From: CAWGAJ01 sp963820545
Lineage (GTDB): Bacteria > Planctomycetota > Planctomycetia > Pirellulales > Thermoguttaceae
Assembly (NCBI GenBank): GCA_963820545.1
Contig: CAWGAJ010000001.1
Coordinates: 2,170,001-2,234,000, forward strand
Reading direction: 5' to 3'
Length of the DNA stretch: 64,000 nt
The notes beneath the pieces are model-generated. The model was given only the letters and a program-made list of their open reading frames with translations. It was not told the DNA's origin and did no database searches. Below are positions 1 to 9,905 of the stretch, in pieces. The position numbers and the translations under genes are program-made. Every line of letters begins with the position of its first letter. Position 1 is the stretch's first letter.

Positions 1-1
1 T

Positions 2-2857
2 AAGTCCATAAAATCCTTTTACGACGGCTCGCAATTAGTGGAACGGGATGAGTTCACGACCTTTGTGACGCCCTTGATCGAGAATAATGACAGTATAATT
101 TCCCTGCAGTGGGCTCCGCGGATAATGGAGTCGCAACGGGAAAAATTTCAAGCCGCCGCCGGCAGCGAAATAAATGCCGATTTCCAGATTGTCGAATACG
201 ACAAGGGCGCGCTGGTTAAAGCTCCCACTCGCGCTGAATACTACCCGATTTATTATCTGGAACCGCAAAACAGCGGTGCGCTTCCAATGGGATTCGATCT
301 GGGTACGATTCCGGATTGTCGCGACGCCATGCACATATCGTGCGATACCGGGCAATCGGCCAGTACGCCGCCGCTGCTTCTGCCCGGAAATCACCAGCGG
401 CATTCCGGGTTGCGGATTGTAATTCCCCTCTATCAACGCAATGCACCTATTAACACCGTCGCGGACCGGCGGGATAATTTGAAAGGCTTCATTATCGGGT
501 TATTATCCGTCGATGGGATGGTTGAAGAAAGTTTCGAGACCCTAATGCCGTCGGGCGTAGACATATACATATTCGCCGGCATTGTTCCCCGCAATGACAA
601 GATTATCTATCATCATCAATCCCGCCTGCATGATCTCGATGATTTCCCCGTCGATCTGGAGAATACAATTCTCCATGCGAGCATGAGTTTATCCGACATT
701 CTGGACGTTGCGGAACAAAAATGGACTGTTTTTTGCGTGCCCTCGCCGGAGTTTCTCTCTGCCAGAACCACTTGGCAGCCTTGGATAAACGGGGTCGGTG
801 TTTTCTTGCTGACCGGCATGTTAGCCTCCTATCTTCTCACCGTTGCGGCCCGTAACAAAAAAACCGCCGACCTGGCGGCCAAAATGGCCAAGACTAATCA
901 ACATCTGCAAAGTGAAATCAGGGATCGCACGCGAGCGGACGAGGCTACGCATCGCGAGAACGCCAAGCTCTCGGCGATGATCTCCGGCATGGAGGAGGGA
1001 GTTATTTTTGCCGACGCCGATAATACCATCATCGAAATCAACGATTTTTTTTGCCATTTTGTCGGTAAGCGGCGCGAGGAGATTCTCGGTAAGCGAATCG
1101 AGGATTTTCACCGCGGCGAGTGCCTGGCCAGGGTTCTCGCTCAGATCGAGTGCTTCCGCAAGGAATTCGTCATCAGTCCCTTCGTGCTGCAGCGGCCCCT
1201 GGCCAACAAGGAAGTAATCCTCCGATTGCAGCCCATTTACCGCGATAGGCGGTATGACGGCGTGTTGCTGAACGTAATCGACGTCAGCGAACTGGTTCAG
1301 GCGCGGCGGCAAGCCGAAGTCGCCAACCAGGCCAAGAGCAGGTTTTTGGCCAACATGAGCCACGAAATCCGCACGCCCATGGCGGCGATTGTGGGCTATT
1401 CCGATCTTTTGATGGATTCCAAGATCGATTGCAGCAGTAGAAATAATTATCTCATGGTTATTCGTCGAAACAGCGAACACATGCTCAATTTACTCAACGA
1501 CATACTCGATCTCTCCAAAATCGAGGCCGGCAAGCTAATCCTCAACATGCAGCGTTGCAGTCCGGTTTCCTTGCTGGCCGAAGTGGCCAGCATAATGCGG
1601 CCCCGCGCCCAGCAGCGCGGCAACCTGCTCCAGGTGGAATACCTCGGCGAACTGCCGGAAACAATCTATACCGACGGCGAACGGCTGCGCCAGGCAATCG
1701 TCAATCTGGTGGGAAATGCCATAAAATTCACGGAAAACGGGCAAGTGCGCATCCTGGTCTCCTTCCTACGCCAGTGGCGAAACGATCGATCCGCCGTGAA
1801 GATCGAGGTCGTCGACACGGGCATTGGCATCCGCGAAGAAGTGTTACCACAACTATTTCAATCCTTCAACCAAGGCGACATTTCCCCGAAATTAGGCGGC
1901 ACGGGATTGGGACTGGCTATTTCGCGGCATATCGCCGAAATGCTGGGGGGCGAGTTGACCGTCCAGAGCACGTTTGGAAAGGGAAGCACCTTCACGCTGA
2001 CTATTTCCACCGGCGATCTTAAGGGCGTCAAAATGCTCCCCCATCCGGCCGAGGTTGTGGAGGATTATCACTCGCAATACGACCTTTCCACAAACAAGGA
2101 ATTATCGGGCGTGCGCGTTTTATTAGCAGAAGACAGCCTTGATAACCAGGAGTTTATTCGCATCATGCTTTCCAAGGCGGGAGCTGAGGTTGAAGTTGCC
2201 GAAAACGGCCGAATCGCCGTTGACAAGGCCTTTTCCGAATCGTTCGATGTAATCCTCATGGATATGAATATGCCGGAAATGGACGGCTACGAGGCCACGA
2301 ATATTTTGCGATCTAAAGGTTATGACCGGCCGATTCTGGCCTTAACCGCCAACGCCATGTCCGACGATAAGGAACGCTGTCTGGCCATCGGCTGCAACGA
2401 ACATCTGAGCAAACCAATAGATCGCGGCCTGACGATCCAAACCATTGCCCGTTATGCAGGAAAAGTCGTTCCGGAATCGCCCCTCACAATGCCCCTTCCC
2501 GAAGAAAGTCCGCCCGGCAACGAGGATGCAATCATCTCGTTGTATGCCGATGATCCGGACCTTGTGCCGATTTTGGAAGGTTACGTGGGACGTCTCGACG
2601 CTCAAGTGGAAGCCATGCACGCCGCGCTGGCCGATGGCAAATTCGCGGATCTCCAACGCTTGGCCCACAAGATGAAGGGAGCGGGAGGGAATTATGGTTA
2701 TCCGATACTGACTGAAGCCGCGAAAAAGTTGGAAGACGCCGCCAAGGCCCAGGACGCTCAGTCAGCCGCCCAGGCATTACAGCAAGTGACTATGTTATGT
2801 CAAGCCATTAAAGCGGGATACAAAAAGCACGCCGAAATCGGAGCAAGTTCATCATGA
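2..2857 (+). CDS. CHASE-domain hybrid sensor histidine kinase (5' partial)
   Basis: Membrane hybrid sensor kinase. The reading frame is open from the window edge and homology-like sequence precedes the first in-window start (GTG at 38), so the true start lies upstream. Counting from 38: the rest of an extracytoplasmic CHASE-type domain (to about 240), a membrane segment (about 248-268), a coiled linker, a PAS domain (about 310-420), HisKA with the phospho-acceptor His442 in MSHEIRTP, HATPase_c with the N box NLVGNAIKF and G boxes DTGIGI and [10 protein letters not shown], a receiver with Asp742 in [11 protein letters not shown], and a C-terminal Hpt with His877 in [10 protein letters not shown]. 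All phosphorelay residues are present. The stop overlaps the next gene by 4 bp (ATGA), so the diguanylate cyclase downstream is the probable output partner; that pairing is inferred. Confidence 0.93.
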   Translation, partial: KSIKSFYDGSQLVERDEFTTFVTPLIENNDSIISLQWAPRIMESQREKFQAAAGSEINADFQIVEYDKGALVKAPTRAEYYPIYYLEPQNSGALPMGFDLGTIPDCRDAMHISCDTGQSASTPPLLLPGNHQRHSGLRIVIPLYQRNAPINTVADRRDNLKGFIIGLLSVDGMVEESFETLMPSGVDIYIFAGIVPRNDKIIYHHQSRLHDLDDFPVDLENTILHASMSLSDILDVAEQKWTVFCVPSPEFLSARTTWQPWINGVGVFLLTGMLASYLLTVAARNKKTADLAAKMAKTNQHLQSEIRDRTRADEATHRENAKLSAMISGMEEGVIFADADNTIIEINDFFCHFVGKRREEILGKRIEDFHRGECLARVLAQIECFRKEFVISPFVLQRPLANKEVILRLQPIYRDRRYDGVLLNVIDVSELVQARRQAEVANQAKSRFLANMSHEIRTPMAAIVGYSDLLMDSKIDCSSRNNYLMVIRRNSEHMLNLLNDILDLSKIEAGKLILNMQRCSPVSLLAEVASIMRPRAQQRGNLLQVEYLGELPETIYTDGERLRQAIVNLVGNAIKFTENGQVRILVSFLRQWRNDRSAVKIEVVDTGIGIREEVLPQLFQSFNQGDISPKLGGTGLGLAISRHIAEMLGGELTVQSTFGKGSTFTLTISTGDLKGVKMLPHPAEVVEDYHSQYDLSTNKELSGVRVLLAEDSLDNQEFIRIMLSKAGAEVEVAENGRIAVDKAFSESFDVILMDMNMPEMDGYEATNILRSKGYDRPILALTANAMSDDKERCLAIGCNEHLSKPIDRGLTIQTIARYAGKVVPESPLTMPLPEESPPGNEDAIISLYADDPDLVPILEGYVGRLDAQVEAMHAALADGKFADLQRLAHKMKGAGGNYGYPILTEAAKKLEDAAKAQDAQSAAQALQQVTMLCQAIKAGYKKHAEIGASSS

Positions 2858-3771
2858 AAATCCTGATCATCGACGACAATCCAGACTCACTGGAAATCGC
2901 GAAAAGCCGATTGAAAAAAGAGTATCCAGACATCCTCTGCGAAGAGGGGGGAAAGGCCGGTCTGGAAACAGCCAAGCGAGAAAAACCGGACTTGATTCTC
3001 TTGGACATCGACATGCCCGGCATGTCCGGTTTCGACGTTTGCCGCGCCTTGAAGGCCGAACCGGAGTTGTGCATGATTCCCGTGCTCTTCCTCTCCGGCC
3101 TGGTCAGCGCCGAAGACAAGATCAAAGGACTGGATCTGGGGGGAGTCGATTACATTACCAAACCCTTCGACACCTTCGAGCTCCAAGCCCGCGTCCGCGC
3201 CGCTTTGCGCACGAAAAATCTACAAGATCTGCTGATCGAATACGCCCATATCGACCCGCTCACCGGACTGCCCAACCGCAGGGCACTAACGGAACGCCTG
3301 AAACAGGAATGGGCCCGCATGACAAGATATGGAAAATCGTTTTCCTTGATTATGGCTGATATCGATCATTTCAAAATGGTAAACGATAAATATGGGCATC
3401 CGATCGGCGATCAATTACTCCAGGAAATCGCCAAACTCATTGAAAAACAGTGTCGAATTACCGATCTGCCCGCTCGATATGGCGGAGAAGAATTCACCGT
3501 TATCGTCGCCGAAGAAACGGCCGCGAACGCCGCAAACCTGGCGGAACGCTGCCGACAGGATATCGAAAACCTTCGTCTGCCGGTAAAAAACGACACCGTT
3601 CGCGTCACCGCTAGTTTCGGCATAGCCGAGGCCAACAGTCTTTCCACTCCCGAGACTTTAATCGAAAACGCCGATGAAGCTTTATATGAGGCCAAACTTG
3701 CCGGGCGCAATAAAGTCGTGGCTTACAACAACGCACCCGAGGAAATTTCCGCCGGCCGCGCAACCGATTGA
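2854..3771 (+). CDS. Response regulator with GGDEF domain (diguanylate cyclase)
   Basis: PleD-like regulator predicted to make cyclic di-GMP when phosphorylated. The receiver (residues 1-120) has the acidic pair D7/D8, phospho-acceptor Asp51 in LLDIDMPGMSG and the conserved Lys in ITKPFD. The GGDEF domain (about 140-295) has an intact active-site signature GGEEF at 210-214. An RxxD inhibitory I-site (RITD) lies exactly five residues before it, so product inhibition is likely. The start overlaps the kinase stop by 4 bp, indicating translational coupling. The 305-residue length fits a single receiver plus one GGDEF domain. Confidence 0.94.
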   Translation: MKILIIDDNPDSLEIAKSRLKKEYPDILCEEGGKAGLETAKREKPDLILLDIDMPGMSGFDVCRALKAEPELCMIPVLFLSGLVSAEDKIKGLDLGGVDYITKPFDTFELQARVRAALRTKNLQDLLIEYAHIDPLTGLPNRRALTERLKQEWARMTRYGKSFSLIMADIDHFKMVNDKYGHPIGDQLLQEIAKLIEKQCRITDLPARYGGEEFTVIVAEETAANAANLAERCRQDIENLRLPVKNDTVRVTASFGIAEANSLSTPETLIENADEALYEAKLAGRNKVVAYNNAPEEISAGRATD

Positions 3772-4005
3772 TGTTTGCCGTCAAGATGTTTCAAAGGGAT
3801 TTGCACTGCCCGACTTTTCCGGCCGTTTTCAGCACTCCATACATCCCGCGCTGATAAACGCAGGTCGAAATTGCCGATTTATTTCTAAAAACCGGCAAGA
3901 TGCATAAAACCGCTGTACCTTAACAGTCTAACATATTGCGACAATTAGACTTATAAATTTAAATCCCGCAAGTCGATTTTTCCCTGGGGAGTACTGATAT
4001 TCATC

Positions 4006-4034
4006 TTCTTGTCGCGGTTCTTTGAGCGTATAAT
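4006..4034 (+). promoter_or_regulatory. Candidate sigma70 promoter for the small lipoprotein
   Basis: A perfect -10 hexamer TATAAT is at 4029-4034, about 34 bp before the ATG at 4068. The hexamer 17 bp upstream (TTCTTG, 4006-4011) is a poor -35. The match is by eye only. Confidence 0.4.
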
Positions 4035-4067
4035 CCCCCACCTTTGTTCGGCAAGGAGAACTTGTGT

Positions 4068-4307
4068 ATGTATAAAAGTCAAAGCTTGGCCCTTTTGTGC
4101 GTGCTGTTTTTAGGCCTTGCCGGATGTAGTGCTACTCGTCCCAGCTTAGCCCACCCCGGCTCGGCGCAGGTCCAACAGAACCGCGCTGTGCGATTTGATC
4201 CTTACCCGGAAAACGAAACCGGGCCTGCAATGGTCGGCGTCCGTCCCCGAGAATTCGACAAGCCGATTACCGAGCCTGCCCGCGCACGCTGGCAGATGGG
4301 CAATTAG
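4068..4307 (+). CDS. Small lipoprotein, 79 aa
   Basis: Short secreted lipoprotein of unknown function. The start ATG at 4068 is preceded by AAGGAG with a 9-nt spacer, which is better than the in-frame TTG at 4044. The N-terminus is a short lysine-containing segment, a hydrophobic run and a lipobox (LAGC at about residues 16-19), so lipidation and cleavage by signal peptidase II are expected. The mature part is proline- and charge-rich with no recognisable domain. It stands alone between a regulator pair and rluB, with its own candidate promoter. Confidence 0.7.
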   Translation: MYKSQSLALLCVLFLGLAGCSATRPSLAHPGSAQVQQNRAVRFDPYPENETGPAMVGVRPREFDKPITEPARARWQMGN

Positions 4308-4438
4308 GCTCAATCAGCGATCCTTCAAATCTCGTCGGACTCCGGTGGTTTTGGGCTACCTGTTCTAACACGGGCAAATTCGTTAAGATCGTTGAGGTTG
4401 CCGATTAAATCACTTATTATGCGCAATTCCGATTCGTC

Positions 4439-5248
4439 ATGCCCGGTCCAAGATTCCCCAAAAAGCCGCGAAAAAAATGGTCTCCCGGTCCCCAAAGGCC
4501 GCGAGTTTTTTCCGCCCCGAACGCTCCCCAGCGCTTGCAAAAAGTCCTCGCCGCGGCGGGACTAGGCAGCCGTCGTCAATGCGAAGAATTAATTACCGCC
4601 GGTCGCGTGGAAGTGGACCGCCGGGTGGTGACTGAATTGGGCGTCCGGGTCGATCCGGCCAAGCAGGAAATCCGCGTGGACGGTCAATCCCTGCCCAAGC
4701 CCAAGCCGCATTATTACGCCGTTAACAAGCCGCCGGGAATTCTTTCCACGAACCGCGATCCCTCGGGCCGACCGAGAGTCCTTGATCTTCTGCCCGCCGG
4801 TAACCTCCGACTATTTACCATTGGCCGGCTGGATCTCCACAGCGAAGGGCTCATTTTGGTCACCAACGACGGCGAATTGGCCAATCGCTTGACCCACCCG
4901 CGCTACGGCGTGCGAAAAACCTATCGGGTGCAAGTTGCCGGTCGGCCGAGTCGCGAAGTGCTGCTGAAATTGCAGCGCGGCATGCATTTGGCCGAAGGCG
5001 TGGCCCGGGTCGAGGAAATCCGCGTCCTCTCGCACCATAAGGAAAGCTCGCTCTTGGAAATGGTGCTTTGCGAGGGGCACAACCGCGAGATTCGCCGTAT
5101 TTTGGCCCGCTTGGGCCATAAGGTGCTGCGCTTGATCCGCGTTGCCGTGGGGCCGGTGCGCTTGGGAAATCTGCCGCCGGGCGCATTCCGGCCGCTTTCA
5201 CGTGAAGAAGTCGCCGCCTTGTGGAAAGCCACTAAAAAAAGAGAATAG
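4439..5248 (+). CDS. rluB: 23S rRNA pseudouridine synthase, RluB/RsuA family
   Basis: Converts a specific uridine in rRNA to pseudouridine. A basic, proline-rich leader (1-25) is followed by an S4 RNA-binding domain (about 26-75, PQRLQKVLAAAGLGSRR) and a catalytic RsuA-type domain with the GRLDLHSEGL motif carrying the catalytic Asp, then THPRYGVRKTYRV. The C-terminal NREIRRILARLGHKVLRLIR stretch is typical of the RluB/RluE branch. The length (269 aa) suits RluB; the exact modified base is not deducible here. It ends 4 bp before pyrK, so the two are probably cotranscribed. Confidence 0.9.
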   Translation: MPGPRFPKKPRKKWSPGPQRPRVFSAPNAPQRLQKVLAAAGLGSRRQCEELITAGRVEVDRRVVTELGVRVDPAKQEIRVDGQSLPKPKPHYYAVNKPPGILSTNRDPSGRPRVLDLLPAGNLRLFTIGRLDLHSEGLILVTNDGELANRLTHPRYGVRKTYRVQVAGRPSREVLLKLQRGMHLAEGVARVEEIRVLSHHKESSLLEMVLCEGHNREIRRILARLGHKVLRLIRVAVGPVRLGNLPPGAFRPLSREEVAALWKATKKRE

Positions 5249-5252
5249 ACGT

Positions 5253-6125
5253 ATGCCTGAACATGCTCGTTGCTTCTATGCCGATGGGGCCTGGCACGGC
5301 GCCGTTGAGGTGACCGAAAACGTGCCCTTGGCCCGGGATACATACCGCATCCGTTTTTCCTGTCCGGCTATTGCGCGTAAGATACTGCCGGGCCAGTTCA
5401 TCATGATGCGTCTGGCTGGCAACGACGATCCGCTTTTAGGCCGCCCACTGGCGTTGTACGAAGTGGTGGAAGACAATCCGGCTGAACCCAACGGTTTGGA
5501 TATTGTTTATCTCTGCGTGGGCAAAATGACGCGGCGCCTGGCAACGATTAAACCGGGAGCAAAACTGGAAATCTGGGGGCCTTTGGGAAACGGTTTTCCG
5601 CCCGATAAAACCGCACATCTTCTCATGGTTGCCGGCGGCATCGGCCAAACGCCGTTTCTCGCCTTAGCTCAGGAATATCTGGGACTGCGGCGTTTCGGCG
5701 ATCCTTCGCGACAAGTTCCCAGGGCTAAAAAAGTTACCCTTTGCTATGGCGTTCGATCGGCGGAATATCTGGCAGGTGTGGCCGACTTCGAACGCCTTGG
5801 GGTGGAGGTCCGACTCAGCACCGAGGATGGTTCGCAGGGCCATCGCGGACTGGTTACCGAGTTGATCGAGCCGGCGGTTAAGTCCGCCGGCAATCGCTGC
5901 CGGATCGTATGTTGCGGCCCGGAACCAATGCTGCAGGCCACGGCCAAGATCGCCCAGGGCTTGGGCGTTGCGTGCCAGGTCTCACTGGAAACCCCCATGG
6001 CCTGCGGCATCGGGATCTGCTTTAGTTGCGTGGCGAAGATTCGCGACGGCAAAGGCGGTTGGGACTACCGCCGGACCTGCGTTGAAGGTCCGGTCTTTAA
6101 CGCCGCCGACGTCGTGTTCGATTAA
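5253..6125 (+). CDS. pyrK: Dihydroorotate dehydrogenase electron transfer subunit
   Basis: Predicted FAD and [2Fe-2S] subunit that passes electrons from PyrD (class 1B) to NAD in pyrimidine synthesis. The start ATG at 5253 is chosen over an upstream in-frame start inside rluB. The domain order is an FAD-binding barrel (about 10-110, ending in the LGRPLALYEV flavin region), an NAD-binding fold (GGIGQTPFL at about 130), and a C-terminal cluster motif with C-GIGI-C-FS-C and a fourth Cys in RRTCVEGPVF. No pyrD lies beside it in this window. A related flavoprotein is the hydrogenase gamma subunit at 37.7 kb; the lack of a hydrogenase context and the shorter form favour PyrK here. Confidence 0.85.
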   Translation: MPEHARCFYADGAWHGAVEVTENVPLARDTYRIRFSCPAIARKILPGQFIMMRLAGNDDPLLGRPLALYEVVEDNPAEPNGLDIVYLCVGKMTRRLATIKPGAKLEIWGPLGNGFPPDKTAHLLMVAGGIGQTPFLALAQEYLGLRRFGDPSRQVPRAKKVTLCYGVRSAEYLAGVADFERLGVEVRLSTEDGSQGHRGLVTELIEPAVKSAGNRCRIVCCGPEPMLQATAKIAQGLGVACQVSLETPMACGIGICFSCVAKIRDGKGGWDYRRTCVEGPVFNAADVVFD

Positions 6126-6160
6126 TCCGCATTTCTAACCACCTCGATCCGGTTGTCAAC

Positions 6161-6256
6161 AGTGTGCCACGACTAACCTTTGGTTGGTGCCCTCGCAGAA
6201 GCAGTGTTTCCCGAAATTCTTTGCACTGCTTGCCCTAGGGCAAGCAGTGGCACACC
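6161..6256 (+). repeat. About 95-bp palindromic repeat element, copy A
   Basis: Bounded by inverted ends GTGTGCCAC (6162-6170) and GTGGCACAC (6247-6255). It contains a perfect 26-bp palindrome at 6224-6249 built from CACTGCTTGCCCT and its complement. Copy C (11565-11661, inverted) and copy B (63073 onward) share the ends and palindrome; copy C also shares an internal CCTCGCAGAAGCAGT stretch. No ORF is inside, so it is a non-coding REP/MITE-like element. Confidence 0.75.
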
Positions 6257-6299
6257 TTGGTGAGAAATGCGGATTAACAGCCTATCCCAAAAGCACAAG

Positions 6300-6326
6300 A
6301 GATTCTTCGCTGCGCTCAGAATGACA
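6300..6326 (+). repeat. Dispersed TTCGCTGCGCTCAGRATGACA repeat
   Basis: A short dispersed intergenic word. Other copies are at about 45092-45113, 55676-55700 and, degenerate, 26771-26795. The core CGCTGCGCTCAG-ATGACA is nearly invariant. It has no coding role here, but the 45-kb copy supplies the end of a gene. Confidence 0.6.
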
Positions 6327-6398
6327 CATACAAGGGTAAGATGCCTGTGTCATCTGGTGGTAAAGGGCCCGGACAAGATGTCAGGGCCGCACGGGGTA

Positions 6399-6668
6399 CT
6401 ATTTTTTCTTGGCTTTTTTGATTTTTGCCGACAAGCGCGACTTGGTCCTGGCGGCGGCATTGGCATGAATGACATGCTTGGTGGCGGCGTGATCGAGTTG
6501 TTTCGCCACGGCGGTAAATTCTGTTTCCGCCTGTTGCACCTCGCCGGATTGCAGGGCCGCTAACACCTTGCGGCATTGGGTGCTGATGGAATGCTTGATG
6601 GAACGGTTCCCGGCGCGCTTTTCCAGGCTTTGACGGAGTCGTTTTTTGGCACTTTTTGTGGTGGGCAT
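6399..6668 (-). CDS. rpsT: 30S ribosomal protein S20
   Basis: Small-subunit protein that binds 16S rRNA early in assembly. The product is 89 residues, lysine/arginine rich and helical, opening with MPTTKSAKKRLRQSLEKRAG and ending in a run of lysines, as usual for bS20. The start ATG at 6668 is preferred over an upstream in-frame start because S20 proteins begin at this point. It is followed on the same strand by nothing recognisable, and its own promoter should lie in the gap to the TPR gene. Confidence 0.95.
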   Translation of the reverse strand: MPTTKSAKKRLRQSLEKRAGNRSIKHSISTQCRKVLAALQSGEVQQAETEFTAVAKQLDHAATKHVIHANAAARTKSRLSAKIKKAKKK

Positions 6669-6742
6669 AATTTTGGGAATAACTTGGGCAAGGAATAAAA
6701 AAGTAAAACTAGACAAACAACCCGTGCCGAGAAAATCGCCCT

Positions 6743-8209
6743 TTACTGCTGCGGCTCGTCTTCCGCGGCTTCGTCGTCTTCTTCGTCTTCATCGGCATCA
6801 TCGGCGTCGGGTTCTTTGTCTCCAGAGAGCTGATTTTTACGTAATTGGGTGAGCTTGTCTAGGAGAGCGGCAACATCTTTATAGGTAAAATCCATGGCAC
6901 CCAAGGTGGAAAGAAATTTTTCCGCTATCTCGAGATTATGCAAAAATAAGGCCAGTTTGCCGGCTAAACGTAGGGCTTCCTTTTTATTGGAGGCATCGCG
7001 GTCGGGAATTTCCGCCACGGCCAGTTCGTAGTGGCTCATTGCCAGGCGATATTGCTCGATCTGTTGGAAACACTTGCCCAGGGCAAGCAGGCTGATCCCC
7101 TTGCGGCGGGGGTCGGTCTTGGACAATTGGAATTCCCGGATCGCTTCGTTGTATTGCTTGGTGAGCATGTACCGGCAGCCCAAATCGTATCTGAAAAAAA
7201 GATTGCCGGGATATCTTTCGCAACGTTTTTTGTAGAACTCCAATTCCTTTTGATAATACTCTTGCTGGAGCCGGCTTTTCTTCACCGGATCGGCGGTGTT
7301 GATGACCAGGTGGCGGAAATGCCGCAGTTGGGCGTCTTCCCACTTTTCGCGCATGTCCGGATCGCCGTTGGAAATTTCGTAGGCCTGAGCCAGAATTTCC
7401 GCGGCCTTTTCGAAACGCTCTTCGCGAAGATAGTATTGCGAAAGCTCAAGATAAAGCGCGAGCTGTTTGGGATTCTTGGCGATGTTGTCGAGCAGTTTCT
7501 TTTCGATGGTCTGCTCTTCCTCTCGACCCGATTCGGCCGCCAGGGGCGAGAGGAGCTTCTTCATCGGGTCGTCTTCGTCGGTCTGAAATCCCATTTTTTT
7601 CGTTTGCAAATAAGAGATTGCTCGCCGGGGTTCATCATCGTCGGGAAGGGCCTCTTCCACGCGGCGCCAGTAAGCCATGGCGTGGTCGTATTGCAGTCGT
7701 TCGCCCAAGGCTATGGCCACCAGCCGATTGATGGCGGGAACCTTGGGGCTGCCCATTATCGCGCTTTTCAGATATAAAAGTTCGCATTCAAGATGCCCCG
7801 ACTTCTTGGCGGCCGTGGCCATGGCCGTCAGCGTAGAAGCGTCCCAAGGATTGATCTTCAGCACTTGAACGCCCTGCTTGATGACTTCATCCCATTGTTG
7901 ATTATCCAGGGCCTTTTTCACGGCGTTTCGCGCGGCACGTTCCTTAAAATGAGCAAAAGACGCGCCGCTGAGATTGTTGTTGTATTTTTTATGAAGGTTT
8001 TCCAAATAAGCCTTCACATATTCGCTATTGCCCGGATCGCCCAACACGCATTGACTTAACAACTCCGTGGCATAATCGTAATCGGGCTTTAGCGCCGCTA
8101 ACATTTTCTGGGCATGATCCATGAGCTTATCCAAGCGGGTGTGCTTGACCGAAGTTGAACGGTTACAGCCGCCCTTCTTCGTCGGCTCAGGATGTTGTTC
8201 GGTGGCCAT
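6743..8209 (-). CDS. Tetratricopeptide-repeat protein
   Basis: Cytosolic scaffold-like protein of 488 residues with no signal peptide. Repeated helical pairs of about 34 residues (for example around 105-180, 255-300 and 330-400) carry the TPR pattern of small residues at the helix packing positions. The C-terminal 25 residues are almost all Asp/Glu/Ala and likely disordered. The start ATG at 8209 is preferred to a TTG two codons upstream. It lies directly upstream of rpsT on the same strand. No partner is suggested by the context, so the function is unknown beyond protein binding. Confidence 0.85.
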   Translation of the reverse strand: MATEQHPEPTKKGGCNRSTSVKHTRLDKLMDHAQKMLAALKPDYDYATELLSQCVLGDPGNSEYVKAYLENLHKKYNNNLSGASFAHFKERAARNAVKKALDNQQWDEVIKQGVQVLKINPWDASTLTAMATAAKKSGHLECELLYLKSAIMGSPKVPAINRLVAIALGERLQYDHAMAYWRRVEEALPDDDEPRRAISYLQTKKMGFQTDEDDPMKKLLSPLAAESGREEEQTIEKKLLDNIAKNPKQLALYLELSQYYLREERFEKAAEILAQAYEISNGDPDMREKWEDAQLRHFRHLVINTADPVKKSRLQQEYYQKELEFYKKRCERYPGNLFFRYDLGCRYMLTKQYNEAIREFQLSKTDPRRKGISLLALGKCFQQIEQYRLAMSHYELAVAEIPDRDASNKKEALRLAGKLALFLHNLEIAEKFLSTLGAMDFTYKDVAALLDKLTQLRKNQLSGDKEPDADDADEDEEDDEAAEDEPQQ

Positions 8210-8316
8210 AATCAATCCAATGCCGTGGTAAACAAAACTGTCGCGGAAAAATGCATTGCATCACTTTCTTGCGGCTGGCAAGGAAATTATTTCTATAATT
8301 TCGATCTGACAATACC

Positions 8317-8502
8317 CTAAACTTGTTCCTTATACGTTGTCCAACTGATATAGCCTAAACCAATCGCGCAGATGACCATGGGAATGTCCATTGATAATCT
8401 ATTAAAACCGCTGAAAGGAAGACCAGTTAAGAGATCGAGCCCGAATAACAACAAAAATAGCGCAGCAACAACAATTCCGAATATACACAATGCTTTTGGC
8501 AT
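8317..8502 (-). CDS. Small two-helix membrane protein, 61 aa
   Basis: Two hydrophobic helices (about residues 3-28 and 40-55) joined by a short loop, ending in a polar YKEQV tail. The start is the ATG at 8502, which has GGAGG 10 nt upstream on the minus strand; a longer in-frame extension upstream looks non-coding. Small proteins of this type are found in planctomycetes, but I know no function for them. It stands alone, diverging from the aminotransferase gene. Confidence 0.65.
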   Translation of the reverse strand: MPKALCIFGIVVAALFLLLFGLDLLTGLPFSGFNRLSMDIPMVICAIGLGYISWTTYKEQV

Positions 8503-8706
8503 GAAAACGATACCTCCGCAAGCAGCCGGGAAATAATCGGCATGCGCCTCCCAGCGGCACTTACAGGGGGAGGTTTTACCCCTGTTTGCCTGATAAATTA
8601 ACATTATGTAGTATAGTTCGATTACTTTCCAGGTACCACTCCCGTCTAGGCATTTGGACTGCAAGCCGTCAAAATGGGATGTTTAAGGTGAAGGAGATTA
8701 TATCTT

Positions 8707-9876
8707 ATGACCACCGCCTCGGAGAGCTCCACTACCGGTTCTCCACAAACGATTCCTTGGGAGCAGTTTCGTCGCCAGATGCCGGTCGCTCGACGCTGGG
8801 CTTATTTTGACCATGCCGCCGTGGCCCCCCTAACGGGGCCTGCGCAAGAGGCCATCGCACGTTGGTACGAAGACGCGGCCAATAACGGGGCGGCCTTTTA
8901 TTCATCTTGGAGTAAGCAAATAGACGAACTCCGTTGCCAACTGGCATCAATGATCGGGGCCGATATCGAGGAGATCGGCTTGGTGGGCAATACCACGGCG
9001 GGCATCAATCAGGTTGCCGAGGGATTTCCCTGGCAAGCGGGAGACAACGTCGTCACCCGCGCCGACGAGTTTCCCTCAAATCAATATCCCTGGCTTAATC
9101 TGGCCGATCGCGGCGTGGAAACCCGGCGAATTCTCTGCCACGGCGGCCGGCTCGATCTTGATTGCCTGGCCGCGGCCTGCGACCAGCGCACGCGTATTGT
9201 CACCATTAGCTGGGTTACCTATTCCCATGGTTGGCGCCACGATTTGGAACAACTCGCCAAACTGGTCCACCAGCGCGGGGCGCTCTTGTTTGTCGATGCC
9301 ATCCAAGGTTTGGGGGTGTTTCCCCTGGATGTGAAAAAAATCCCCCTCGACTTTCTCGCCGCCGACGGACACAAATGGATGCTAGGTCCTGAAGGGGCCG
9401 GCGTGTTTTACGTGCGCCGCGAGCATTTGAAGTTGCTCCGCCCGGTGGGCATTGGCTGGAACACCGTAAAGCGGGCACATGATTTCCAGCACATCGAATT
9501 GGATCTGAAAGACACGGCGGCGCGTTGCGAGGGCGGCTCGCAAAACGTGGCGGGATTGATCGGCCTGGGCGCCAGCCTCAAATTAATTTCCCAATTTCCC
9601 GCCGAGGCCGTGGCCGCGCGCGTGTTGGAAATAACCGACCTGGCCTGCCGGCGATTGCAGGAAATCGGCGCTGTGATCCTCAGCGATCGTTGCCATCCGG
9701 CCAATAAAAGCGGAATTGTGTTGTTCGAATTGCCCGGTCGCGACTCCCAGGCCGTGCGCCGCGCCTGCCTCGAAAAGGGCGTGCTTTTGAGTTGCCGGGC
9801 GGGCCGGCTGCGCATCAGTCCCCATGCTTATAATGACAAATCGGATGTGGACCGCCTGATTAAGGCCCTGGAATGA
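8707..9876 (+). CDS. Aminotransferase class V-fold protein (cysteine desulfurase-like)
   Basis: PLP-dependent enzyme of the aminotransferase class V / Csd superfamily, 389 residues. Visible landmarks are the [10 protein letters not shown] phosphate-binding segment (about 98), the cofactor Asp in [10 protein letters not shown] (about 198) and the Schiff-base Lys in [10 protein letters not shown] (about 223). The start ATG has AAGGAG with good spacing. There is no sulfur-transfer partner (SufE, IscU) beside it, and the desulfurase active-site Cys loop is not obvious, so selenocysteine lyase or another class V activity is equally possible. It ends 4 bp into an alternative start of coaD and is 29 bp from the preferred coaD start. 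Confidence 0.85.
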   Translation: MTTASESSTTGSPQTIPWEQFRRQMPVARRWAYFDHAAVAPLTGPAQEAIARWYEDAANNGAAFYSSWSKQIDELRCQLASMIGADIEEIGLVGNTTAGINQVAEGFPWQAGDNVVTRADEFPSNQYPWLNLADRGVETRRILCHGGRLDLDCLAAACDQRTRIVTISWVTYSHGWRHDLEQLAKLVHQRGALLFVDAIQGLGVFPLDVKKIPLDFLAADGHKWMLGPEGAGVFYVRREHLKLLRPVGIGWNTVKRAHDFQHIELDLKDTAARCEGGSQNVAGLIGLGASLKLISQFPAEAVAARVLEITDLACRRLQEIGAVILSDRCHPANKSGIVLFELPGRDSQAVRRACLEKGVLLSCRAGRLRISPHAYNDKSDVDRLIKALE

Positions 9877-9905
9877 ACCAAAAATTGCATACAAAGGATT
9901 TTAAA

